A stretch of DNA of 13,507 nt. Source: Candidatus Peribacteria bacterium. GTDB taxonomy: Bacteria > Patescibacteria > JAEDAM01 > Absconditabacterales > Absconditicoccaceae. The notes under the pieces are model-generated. The model had not been told where the DNA came from. It saw nothing but the letters and a program-made list of their open reading frames with translations, and searched no databases. Of the stretch, positions 6,562-13,507 are shown in pieces. The stretch's first letter is position 1. Each line of letters opens with the position of its first letter. The position numbers and the translations under genes are program-made. The stretch lies in NCBI GenBank assembly GCA_031261265.1, contig JAISKI010000022.1, forward strand, positions 1-13,507, read 5' to 3'.

Positions 6562-8436
6562 CTACTTACTCAACTCAGGATTTGGACCCGTCCTAAAAGG
6601 AAAATCTTCTGGAATAGTATAGCCCTTAATCTTGGAAAGACATTTCAACACATTCGTCTGCCAGTTGATCGGACTCGAAGCATAAATCTTTCCTTCTGCA
6701 TTTCCATACCTAGAAAGCTGATTAATCGTGTGATAATGCCCCAAATACGGATTATTTAAAGTAAGTGCAATGAGCCTAGCACCATCATACGGCGACCCAT
6801 AAGCAATTCTATCTCCACGATCGTTATTCCCGACATTTCCAATATTATTACTCGTAGAAAGATAATTTCCCAGCGTAGATTCTGCAAACCCCACACAAAT
6901 CACCATATCTCTATCAATATTGGTACCCACTACCACACTATCTCGGAAATTCAAATCTCTATAAATCCCTTTAGCATACGCACTCAAAAAATTCTGACTT
7001 CTCTCCTCCACTGTAGCTCCTTCTGCAAATTTGAGATCACTAACATCGATCGGTCTGACCATATTATCGTTTAAGTATTTGAGTCTATATTCCTCTGGTA
7101 AAACAGATTGCCAATTAGTCACCACACTCAGATCCAATACCGTCAACGGATCTATCGCCAATCCATGTTGATAGACTCCAAAGGTGAGATTTTCCCCTTC
7201 AGAAACAAATCCCGCTCCATTGGTACCTGGTTCTCCACCACTATATCCAATAATTTGTCCTCTACTCACCAGATCACCAGGTTGCACAATAATCTGATTG
7301 AGATATTGATAAGTAGTGACATAGCCATTTTGATGCACAATCATCACTCGACTAATACTATCCATATTATCAAAGACGTGATACACCACTCCATCTCTAG
7401 CAGCATACACAGGTGATCTCTGAGCCGCCTGAATTTGGATCGCCTGATGTTTAAATCCATTATCAATCTCAAATTGCGGATCATTATAATAACGCAAAAT
7501 ACGCTCAATAGGATACACAGGCCAAGCAATAGGAGAAATAGTATTTTCATTCTTTGCATCAGGCATTTCTGCCAATTTAGCAATTTTATCGGCAATACCA
7601 TCCACAGATTTATAGTTCTTTTTTACAATTTCATCCAAAAAAGTCTGAATAGAGAGGTAGACCTCCTTTTTACTGGCAAACACTTTATCAAATCTCTGAG
7701 CACTCGCTACTTGTTCATTTTTGTAAAGCTCAATAAAATTGAGAAGATACTGCTTTTTTTGCTGTAATTTTTCAATTTCTTCACGATAACTATTGAGAGT
7801 GGTCTGAGCCTCTTGTTTTAATTTTCCTAGTTTGCTAAGCAGAATAACATTATTGGTCTCAGCAGTATCAGCCTGCTGTAAGAGAGTATGTAATTGTGCG
7901 GTCATTGCAGAGGTAATATCTGCTCCCACCAAAGTCTGACTAATATTTTCAGAATTTACCAAAAGTCTGAGATCATTAGTGTGCATATCCGCATCTTCGT
8001 AAATCTCTAATTGCATTTTATAGAGCAGATTGAGGTATTCAGCCAAATAAAGTTTTGCAACACTAGCAGAAGTCCTCAAAGAATTAAGCTCATCCACCAC
8101 TTTTTGCATCTGTTTTTGGTAAGTCACGAGTTTCGAAGCAGATTGAGAAATCGTAGTTGTAGCCAAATTAATACTATTGATCACCCTAACTATCTCATTT
8201 CTCGCCTGTCTATATTTTTCATCCAAATTTGCATTTTTAGCCCTCTCAATAGCATCCAAATCAAAAAGCTCCTGAGTCACTTTATCCAATCAGCTTTTAA
8301 GTTCATTCACTCCTTGGAGGGCGATCGATAAAGTATCTGGGCTAACCCCTGCATTCAGATTTTGAGCCAAAATCGGAGAAAGAGCCGAAGAAAAAAAGAT
8401 CAGGAAAGCTGAGCAAAATGCAAGGATTTTTTTCAT
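6562..8436 (-). CDS. Secreted coiled-coil protein with degenerate M23 domain and lysozyme-like C-terminal domain, 624 aa
   Basis: ATG 8436 is reached by reading TGA 8292-8290 as glycine 49. This restores a signal peptide (MKKILAFCSAF, then a hydrophobic core ending SPILAQ). Residues about 50-270 are heptad-like coiled coil, as in EnvC. Residues about 325-430 match the LytM/M23 peptidase fold (PVYAARDGVV, VTTYQYLNQI, PGDLVSRGQIIGYSGG). The zinc ligands are replaced: HxxxD reads HQAIQ, the Tyr-x-His position has no His, and the usual HLHF reads NLTF. So this domain is probably inactive. Residues about 480-610 look like a lysozyme/glucosaminidase-type domain, with GFAEST (candidate catalytic Glu near 519) and NNIGNVGNNDRGD. 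It probably acts on peptidoglycan outside the membrane, perhaps in cell separation. The stop is TAG. Confidence 0.85.
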
Positions 8437-8468
8437 GAGAATACATGCAGAATAAAATTACCTTTCTG

Positions 8469-8474
8469 AGTATA
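8469..8474 (-). promoter_or_regulatory. -10 box of the secreted M23-like gene
   Basis: On the - strand TATACT at 8474-8469 is preceded by CG and lies 32 nt before ATG 8436, implying a leader of about 26 nt. No convincing -35 is present at the normal distance. A 9-bp inverted repeat, GAAAATGCT (8476-8484) and AGCATTTTC (8516-8524), lies just upstream and could be a regulator site. Confidence 0.4.
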
Positions 8475-8560
8475 CGAAAATGCTTTAAAAAGGCGAAGAT
8501 TTCGAAGGAATCAATAGCATTTTCCTCTTCCGTTTTGTAAAAAATGATGTAGAATAAAAG

Positions 8561-8825
8561 AACATCACACCCGAGCTTTCACACCTGATCCGATCTATCG
8601 GATAGCCCGAACGAAGCCAATCCATAGAATAACAAACCAACCTCAAGCTTTGCTGATGGGACCCGCCTCTTTTTTAATCAAATGCGAGGTGGGTTTCGGC
8701 AAAGCTTCGTATTCCTAACTTCCCTAGCAATACTCAACTAAGGGCATCTGAAAGCTCTTGAATTTTCTTTGGGGACTTTCTTTTTTTCAAGAAAAAGAAA
8801 GTGCCTCTCCGAAGGAAACACTAAA
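8561..8825. repeat. 250-bp structured intergenic repeat, copy 2
   Basis: Second copy of the 6257-6501 repeat in the same orientation. The core hairpin is retained (AAGCTTTGC 8645-8653 with GCAAAGCTT 8699-8707). It has an extra small hairpin, ATCCGAT/ATCGGAT, near 8587-8602. The distal stem has a different sequence but still pairs: ACTTTCTTTTT (8775-8785) with AAAAAGAAAGT (8792-8802). It lies about 105 nt beyond the stop of the DUF3127 gene. Nothing else was seen in the 8437-8930 gap apart from the M23-like gene's promoter region. Confidence 0.85.
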
Positions 8826-8930
8826 GCAAATTTTTTTTAAAAACATCTCTCAGTTCTATATAATACAAAAAAATCCAAAACACTGACAATAAAGCCAATA
8901 TCTTAGATTTTCTACGAATAACACTATTCC

Positions 8931-9236
8931 TTAGAATGGTAAATCTGCATCATTAGAACTAGAACCTGAACCCAAAGATTCGATTTTCCAAGCACCAATG
9001 CTGTTGAACCATCTACCATCATATTCTCTAGCTCTGTAGCTGAGAGATACTCTTACTGAATCTCCTTCTTTGTAAGATTTGATCAAATCAGTCTTGTCTC
9101 CAAGCAGATCAATCATCAAAGAGTTTTTGAATTCTCTTTCAGAATTCTCTTCGATAACGAAACTGATTTTCGGAAGCTGTTTTTGTCCAACCGTAGTTTC
9201 TTCAGAGATAAAAAGGATTTTTCCTTCAATAGTCAT
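8931..9236 (-). CDS. DUF3127 / SSB-like protein, 101 aa
   Basis: A small OB-fold-like protein: MTIEGKILFISEETTVGQK, strands through FKNSLMIDLLGDK, then GDSVRVSLSYRAREYDGRWF and an ending in SSSNDADLPF. The order and sequence match the DUF3127 family, found mainly in Bacteroidetes and related to single-stranded DNA-binding proteins. The acidic C-terminal tip ADLPF mimics the DDDIPF tail by which bacterial SSB recruits repair and replication proteins. It is likely a single-stranded DNA-binding or accessory repair protein; that role is inferred from family and tail. The gene is the last of a - strand cluster, 38 nt after lspA, with no Shine-Dalgarno sequence. No TGA codons. Whether it replaces or supplements the main SSB cannot be told from the window. 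Confidence 0.85.
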   Translation of the reverse strand: MTIEGKILFISEETTVGQKQLPKISFVIEENSEREFKNSLMIDLLGDKTDLIKSYKEGDSVRVSLSYRAREYDGRWFNSIGAWKIESLGSGSSSNDADLPF

Positions 9237-9274
9237 GATATATACTTTTATAAAAATAAATGCTTACTCTTCTT

Positions 9275-9703
9275 TTACACTTTTCCTTTCTTTTTGCAAG
9301 GGAAAATTTGTCTGATAAAAAGTAGGATTACCGCAATTGTCAAAAACACGTCAGCCAAATTAAATACAGGGAAATTTCCCAATGCAATAAAATCTCTCAC
9401 TCCACCGAGCAAAAGCCTGTCAATCAAATTTCCTAAGGTTCAAGCGATAAAAAGACTGAATTCTCCCATAGTTAAATAGTTTTTCGAAAAAAGAAAAACG
9501 AAAAGAGCCACACAAACCAACGAAATAACGAGAGTAATCAGCATGGGGATAGCGATCCCTCGAGAAATTCCTGTATTAAAGAGTGGCTCCAAAAAAGAAA
9601 GATTTGCCCCGATTTCTTGGGTATAGAAAAAATATTTAGAAAGCTGATCTAGCCCCAAAAGCAATACCACAAAAAGGAAAGAGAGAAGATAGAAGTTTTT
9701 CAT
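9275..9703 (-). CDS. lspA: Signal peptidase II (prolipoprotein signal peptidase)
   Basis: LspA cleaves the signal peptide of lipidated prolipoproteins in the cytoplasmic membrane. The full protein is 142 residues with four membrane segments, but only if TGA 9442-9440 is glycine 88. That codon sits at the conserved glycine of the G-x-LGN-x-x-DR motif, here G-TLGNLIDR. The two catalytic aspartates are present: Asp95 (LIDR) and Asp118 (FNLAD). The family motifs D-Q-x-x-K near the N-terminus (LDQLSKYFF) and NTGISRGI (about 43-50) are also intact. Stopping at TGA would remove both catalytic residues. The length is slightly short of the usual 150-170. It lies 43 nt after the 490-aa gene and 38 nt before the DUF3127 gene. 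A substrate is probably the lipoprotein at 669-1943. Confidence 0.95.
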
Positions 9704-9746
9704 TACAGTAAGAGGATAATCATATAGAGAAGGAAATCAAATGCAA

Positions 9747-11219
9747 TTATTCATCCAGAATTCTCAAAATCTGATCTAATGCCTCGCTGTGGAGATTATT
9801 TCCATATTCTCTTTGATACACTACCTCATTCATTCTTGTAGCCGTAATTTGTTGAAGTTTTCTATTAGAGAGAATTTTATCTGGTTCTGGATAAGTATTC
9901 AGCCAATTGATATGATCTTGAAGTTCTTGGGAGCTTGGATTGGTACTGAGACTTTTATACCCTTTGAGTCGAGTGAGATACTTTTGCAAACCTTGTGAAG
10001 TATAACCACCATCAAAACTAGGGATTCCTTCCAATCGATCCAGATAAGAAGTCTCCCAACTCCTACAAGAAAGTTGTTCGTAGGTTCCCTCTAATTTTCC
10101 GACAGTACAAGTTCTCAACTGTACTTCACACGGAGCATCGCTAAACCCATTTTTATGTTTATAAGCTTTTACAAACTGTCCATGTTTTACGGCCTCTCCC
10201 CACGGAGCCACACAATCTGGATACGGTCTACTGGTTTGTTCTACTTCTTTTGCAGGAGGAGTAAGAGGATCTTTGGATCCCTTCTGAGTGGTATCTGTAG
10301 GATTTGGAACCTCCAAAATTTCATCGATCCCACTTTGGCTTTTTCCAGAGGAAACATTTTCTGCAGTATTTCACGGAGTAGCTACAGGCTGGATTAATGC
10401 TGGTTTCTGAGGAGTATTATAACTGACAAATTGTTCTTGAAAATACGAATATTTGGTATTAGTAGCACAAGATTGCTGACCAAAGGATCCCGAAAGCTTT
10501 CCATCAAAACAGACTCTTCTCTGGATTTTACAGGTATCAGGAGTATTCAAATCCTGTTTGTAAGCCAAAACACTTTCTCCATGCACAAGCTGATATCCCC
10601 GAGGAGTATCACATTTTTTGTAATCATCAATAATATGGATTCCTGGACCATCTGCCTCATTTTGTCCTACTGTCGAACCCGTTTCAAAAGCCACTAGAGA
10701 TAAGGAGCCTTTTTCTGAATAAGGGAAAGGACTAGCTTTGGGCAAATCAGCCTTTTCATCTTTTTCTGGAAGAGCTGGTGGCAAAGAAGTAGTCGTACCA
10801 GACTCCACAGGAAGAGAAGGTAAAGGATCCTTCGTTTCAGGAATTTCAATACTAGGAGCATCTTCAGTATTTCCTGTAGTCACTTCTACTCCTTCAAAAA
10901 GATATTCCCAAGACTGAGGAGCTCCATGTTCTCCTTGATTTCCAAACACATCATACTCATTTCCCTCAAAATCATAAAACAGATACGAAAGCTGAGGAAT
11001 CTCCGCAGAATCACTAACCTGAAGGTATTGATTACTTTCTGGATCCAGATTACAAACTACTACTCCAAAAAAGAAAGCAATCAATCCATAAATTCCACAC
11101 CTCGTCCACATTCCTAATGAGGAATATTCAGATTTTTTCCTGATATGAAATTTAGAACTCCCCAAAAATTTTTGGGAGAAGGATAATTTTTTCTTGGATT
11201 TGGAAAGTGTTTTTTTCAT
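9747..11219 (-). CDS. Membrane-anchored protein with two four-cysteine repeats, 490 aa
   Basis: One gene, split in standard code by TGA 10373-10371 (glycine 283). A lysine-rich cytoplasmic head (residues 1-40) is followed by one membrane segment (about 41-56, GIYGLIAFFFGVVV). A long extracellular part then contains acidic, Pro/Ser/Thr-rich linkers. Two copies of a small domain follow. Copy A has cysteines at 203, 230, 237 and 251, and copy B at 336, 364, 371 and 385. Both share G-x-x-x-x-HG-x-x-V-x-AYK, C-x-x-Q-x-R-x-C and GKL-x-G-x-x-x-Q-x-SC. The cysteines probably form two disulphides per copy. The C-terminal 100 residues are helical. I do not know the family's function; adhesion, wall or host-cell contact is possible, as these bacteria are often epibiotic. 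It heads the cluster with lspA. Confidence 0.85.
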
Positions 11220-11250
11220 GACCCATCAACTAAAATCTAAAGCTTATTCT

Positions 11251-11279
11251 AGTATAGTCGAGAAAGGAAAAAAAAGCAA
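11251..11279 (-). promoter_or_regulatory. Promoter of the 490-aa gene / lspA cluster
   Basis: On the - strand TTGCTT (11279-11274) and TATACT (11256-11251) are 17 nt apart, with about 25 nt of leader before ATG 11219. It is divergent from the murA promoter, whose -35 lies 32 bp away. Confidence 0.55.
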
Positions 11280-11311
11280 ATTTTTGGAGAGATTTTTTGA
11301 GGAGATTTTTA

Positions 11312-11339
11312 TTGCAAAAGAAAATCAGATTTCTATACT
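11312..11339 (+). promoter_or_regulatory. Promoter of murA
   Basis: TTGCAA (11312-11317) and TATACT (11334-11339) are 16 nt apart, identical in boxes and spacing to the promoter at 168-195. Transcription from about 11346 leaves roughly 32 nt before ATG 11378, which supports that start over the upstream TTG at 11297. Confidence 0.6.
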
Positions 11340-11377
11340 TTACTCGACAATCACTATTTTACTCTCTACCCGCTCCC

Positions 11378-12625
11378 ATGTACAAACTTTCTTACTCTCC
11401 GAACCTCAAAGGAGAAATAACTATCTCAGGTAGCAAAAATGCTTCACTCCCCATTGTCTCTGCAAACTATCTGATCAATAACGCCGTAAAACTCCACAAC
11501 AAGCCCCATATTAGCGACATCAGCAATCTGGAAGCCCTCGCTGAGACAGCACTTGCAACCTCAAAAAACTATTTTGATCTCACCAATGACCTCGCAAAAA
11601 AATTCCGTGCTTCTATTCTCCTTATTCCCTTAGGATTGATCAAATACGGAGAAGTCCGCTTTGTAGGCTCTGGAGGATGTAATATCGGGAAAAGACCACT
11701 CGATACCTTTGATGATGCTCTAGTAAAGGCCGGAGTTTCCATTTCCTATGAGGGAGAATACAAAATTTTCAAAAAAACGGGAATGCCAAAAAGAAATATC
11801 ATGCTCCAAGAATTTTCCGTCACAGCCATAGAAGCACTGATCACTTACCTGGCTTTTCTCCCTGATTTGGACTATGAAGTGAATATTTACCAAGTAGCCA
11901 CCGAGCCTCATGTAAAGAATCTCATCGAATTTTTAAATAACGCAGGAGCAGATCTCACCTTAGGAATCGACCATACTATCACTATCAAGCCTGTAGCTCA
12001 CAAAGAAATAAAAAATCCTGATTTTACCATCGTGAGCGATTACATCGAAGCAGGAACCTACTTCGCCATCGGAGCAGGTGCAGATAATAGCGAGCTCACC
12101 ATTACCAATATGAATGTAGATGATCTCTCTGCCATGTACAGTATCGCTGACAAAATCGGTATCAACTTCCGCATTCTCGATAAACACACCATCAAAGTTG
12201 ATTCCTTTAATAAACCCAACTACAAAGCAGTAAAAAAATTAGAAGTCAGAATTTTCCCAGGGTTCCCTAGTGATCTTCAATCTATCTTCGGATGTCTCCT
12301 CACCCAATGTCATGGAGTTTCTAAAATTTTTGAGACGCTCTACGAAGGACGTTTTGGATATCTCAACGAACTCGAAAATCTCGGAGCAAAAATAGAAATT
12401 TTGAATCCCCACCAAGCTTTAGTCCTCGGGCCGACACCTTTAAGAGGAGAATATGTCTCTTCTACGGATTTGCGTGGAGGAAGTGCAATGGTACTCGCAG
12501 GGATTATGGCACAAGGAACCACATTTATCACCAATGAAGCAATTATTGAAAGAGGATATGACAATATTATCAAAAAACTCTCCGCGATTGGAGTATCTAT
12601 CGAACAGGTACAGAGAGAAGAGTAA
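11378..12625 (+). CDS. murA: UDP-N-acetylglucosamine 1-carboxyvinyltransferase
   Basis: MurA transfers enolpyruvate from PEP to UDP-GlcNAc, the first committed step of peptidoglycan synthesis, in the cytoplasm. The protein has 415 residues, close to the usual 420. Key residues by comparison with E. coli MurA: Lys20 in ISGSKNA (K22), Arg77 in FRAS (R91), Cys101 in GGCNIGKRP (C115, the fosfomycin target), Arg106 (R120), Asp299 in FPSDLQ (D305) and Arg366 in TDLR (R397). All are present, so it should be active and, by the Cys rule, fosfomycin-sensitive. The first domain is about 15 residues shorter than in E. coli between HISD and FRAS. ATG 11378 is chosen: it starts with MYKLSYSP, the normal family N-terminus. 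No other wall-synthesis gene is adjacent. No TGA codons. Confidence 0.95.
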   Translation: MYKLSYSPNLKGEITISGSKNASLPIVSANYLINNAVKLHNKPHISDISNLEALAETALATSKNYFDLTNDLAKKFRASILLIPLGLIKYGEVRFVGSGGCNIGKRPLDTFDDALVKAGVSISYEGEYKIFKKTGMPKRNIMLQEFSVTAIEALITYLAFLPDLDYEVNIYQVATEPHVKNLIEFLNNAGADLTLGIDHTITIKPVAHKEIKNPDFTIVSDYIEAGTYFAIGAGADNSELTITNMNVDDLSAMYSIADKIGINFRILDKHTIKVDSFNKPNYKAVKKLEVRIFPGFPSDLQSIFGCLLTQCHGVSKIFETLYEGRFGYLNELENLGAKIEILNPHQALVLGPTPLRGEYVSSTDLRGGSAMVLAGIMAQGTTFITNEAIIERGYDNIIKKLSAIGVSIEQVQREE

Positions 12626-12641
12626 AAAAGCTGAGTTAAAG

Positions 12642-12666
12642 AAAAACGACCAAAGAATTTTGATCG
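12642..12666 (-). terminator. Intrinsic terminator of the right-hand orphan gene
   Basis: On the - strand CGATCAAA (12666-12659) pairs with TTTGGTCG (12654-12647), 8 bp with one T-G wobble and a 4-nt loop, followed by TTTTT (12646-12642). It lies between the convergent murA and the orphan gene. Confidence 0.75.
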
Positions 12667-12691
12667 CCTCTCTCTAGTAAACTAGAAATTT

Positions 12692-13255
12692 CTATTGCTT
12701 GATCTGACAAGTTATGATTCTAAGACCATTCTCAGTTTCCACCGTGGAAAATTGAATTTTCACGACTTTCCCAACTTCATATTGGAAATAGTCTTTTTTT
12801 GGTAAAGAGATATCTCCCAAATAGGCACTGTGGAGAATAGTATCAAAGTCCCCCACATACTTGATCTCGAAATCATCAAAAGATTTTTCTGTCACAAAAT
12901 CAACATCGATTTCAAAATCATAGTTATCAAACCATCCATAAGGTTCAATTTTAGTGATTTTAATGGGGATCATGGTAGGATGAACGGATTTGTTATGAAT
13001 CCATAGATCCACGGAACAAGTCTCCAACTCCTCAATCACCTTCCCATATTCATCAATAAAATTCCAACCTGTACGCAATGAACAACGATATTCTTTTCCT
13101 ACATACTTCTCTTGCAAATATGCAAGTTTCTCCTTAATTTTTCGTTTTTGTTCATTTTGTTTTTCTTTCTTTTCACGTCTTTTTGAAGGACTACATAAAA
13201 AAATGAAAAATAATACCACAAACACAAGCCCAAAAATCATACAAAAAATTTTCAT
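12692..13255 (-). CDS. Hypothetical membrane-anchored protein, 187 aa
   Basis: I do not recognise this family. A very hydrophobic N-terminus (residues 1-21, MKIFCMIFGLVFVVLFFIFL) acts as membrane anchor or uncleaved signal. It is followed by a strongly basic, helical stretch (KRREKKEKQNEQKRKIKEKL). The rest is an aromatic, acidic, probably beta-rich domain (EKYVGKEYRC, KITKIEPYGWFDNYDFEID). It is the only gene here with a strong Shine-Dalgarno sequence: AAGGAGGAGG about 6 nt before ATG 13255. The stop is TAG and a terminator follows. There is no in-frame TGA. Its promoter resembles that of the orphan at 2091-2582 rather than those of the core genes, and a transposase remnant lies just upstream. 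Recent acquisition is therefore possible, though not proven. Confidence 0.75.
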   Translation of the reverse strand: MKIFCMIFGLVFVVLFFIFLCSPSKRREKKEKQNEQKRKIKEKLAYLQEKYVGKEYRCSLRTGWNFIDEYGKVIEELETCSVDLWIHNKSVHPTMIPIKITKIEPYGWFDNYDFEIDVDFVTEKSFDDFEIKYVGDFDTILHSAYLGDISLPKKDYFQYEVGKVVKIQFSTVETENGLRIITCQIKQ

Positions 13256-13309
13256 ACTAACCTCCTCCTTTTTTTAAGTTATTTTATTTTTAAATTATTT
13301 ATTTTATAT

Positions 13310-13337
13310 AGTATAATCATATATATATCAAAGTCAA
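13310..13337 (-). promoter_or_regulatory. Promoter of the right-hand orphan gene
   Basis: On the - strand TTGACT (13337-13332) and TATACT (13315-13310) are 16 nt apart. The sequence from CTTGACT through the TA repeat is identical for 20 nt to the promoter at 2024-2053. Confidence 0.65.
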
Positions 13338-13387
13338 GTCAATTTATTAACTTATAAACATTTAGGTATAATTAAAAAAGTGGGTGG

Positions 13388-13507
13388 CTATTTTCAGAGA
13401 TTTTGGTCTATTACTTTAAGTTTTCTCCATTTTTTTAATCATCTATGATGTTTAACATTCTGTTTCATATGTCCAAATGTTGATTCTAGGCTATTACTCG
13501 TTCTTGG
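13388..13507 (-). CDS. Transposase, C-terminal fragment running off the window
   Basis: The frame is open at the window edge and ends in TAG (13390-13388). It reads 39 residues with two TGA codons as glycine (13441-13439 and 13396-13394): PRTSNSLESTFGHMKQNVKH then HRGLKKWRKLKVIDQ. The pattern T-x-N-x-LE-x-x-F-x-x-x-K, then H-x-GL-x-x-x-R-x-x-x-I, is the typical end of a transposase family I have seen in wall-less and CPR bacteria. The first TGA falls on the conserved Gly of H-x-GL. The Glu in NSLE may be the last catalytic acid. The IS family cannot be named from so little. The IS end should lie a short distance left of 13388, close to the promoter at 13310-13337. Confidence 0.65.

Noticed and set aside
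6358..6759. 133-codon + strand open frame overlapping the repeat and the secreted-protein gene
   Set aside because: Half of it is translation of the 250-bp repeat and the rest lies antisense to the M23-like gene; the frame is broken in the second repeat copy.
11297..11377. Longer murA starting at TTG 11297
   Set aside because: The added 27 residues are unlike MurA N-termini and would overlap the predicted promoter; ATG 11378 gives the family start.
1..13507. CRISPR arrays, tRNA or rRNA genes
   Set aside because: No regularly spaced direct repeats and no T-arm plus cloverleaf pattern were found by eye; the expected tRNA-Gly(UCA) is not in this window.

Overview
The window reads as a chromosomal segment of a Candidate Phyla Radiation bacterium that uses genetic code 25 (UGA = glycine), i.e. 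Gracilibacteria (BD1-5) or Absconditabacteria (SR1). Ten in-frame TGA codons lie inside otherwise continuous genes, and no called gene ends in TGA; all stops are TAA or TAG. Several TGAs fall where the family has a conserved glycine (LspA G-x-L-G-N, transposase H-x-G-L) or restore a signal sequence (lipoprotein, secreted M23-like protein). Read with the standard code, eight genes would look truncated or split. The DNA is AT-rich, and Shine-Dalgarno sequences are nearly absent except before one gene.

Layout on the + strand: a membrane-protein tail (1-138), a possible degenerate MBL-like protein (216-638), a large lipoprotein (669-1943), an orphan protein (2091-2582), a 153-bp hairpin-rich element with terminal inverted repeats (2638-2790), a type IV pilin-like protein (2935-3570) and a DUF3800 protein (3626-4399). 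On the - strand follow a metallophosphoesterase (5747-4476), a probable structured RNA of about 365 nt with its own promoter and terminator (about 6160-5796), and a secreted coiled-coil/M23-like/lysozyme-like protein (8436-6562). A repeat of about 250 bp occurs on both sides of that gene (6257-6501 and 8561-8825). Next comes a - strand cluster: a 490-aa membrane-anchored protein with two four-cysteine repeats (11219-9747), signal peptidase II (9703-9275) and a DUF3127 SSB-like protein (9236-8931). murA is divergent from it (11378-12625). The right end holds a membrane-anchored orphan (13255-12692) and the C-terminal end of a transposase running off the window.

Cell-envelope functions dominate: MurA starts peptidoglycan synthesis, LspA matures lipoproteins such as the 424-aa one, the M23-like protein probably binds or cuts peptidoglycan, and the pilin is a surface fibre subunit. 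The other content is mobile or repetitive DNA: the hairpin element, a related GC-rich segment inside the metallophosphoesterase reading frame, the 250-bp repeat pair and the IS remnant. Many promoters share TTGCAA/TTGCTT-like -35 and TATACT -10 boxes. Two orphan genes at opposite ends instead share a different promoter, CTTGACTTTGATATATATAT, which suggests common control or common foreign origin.
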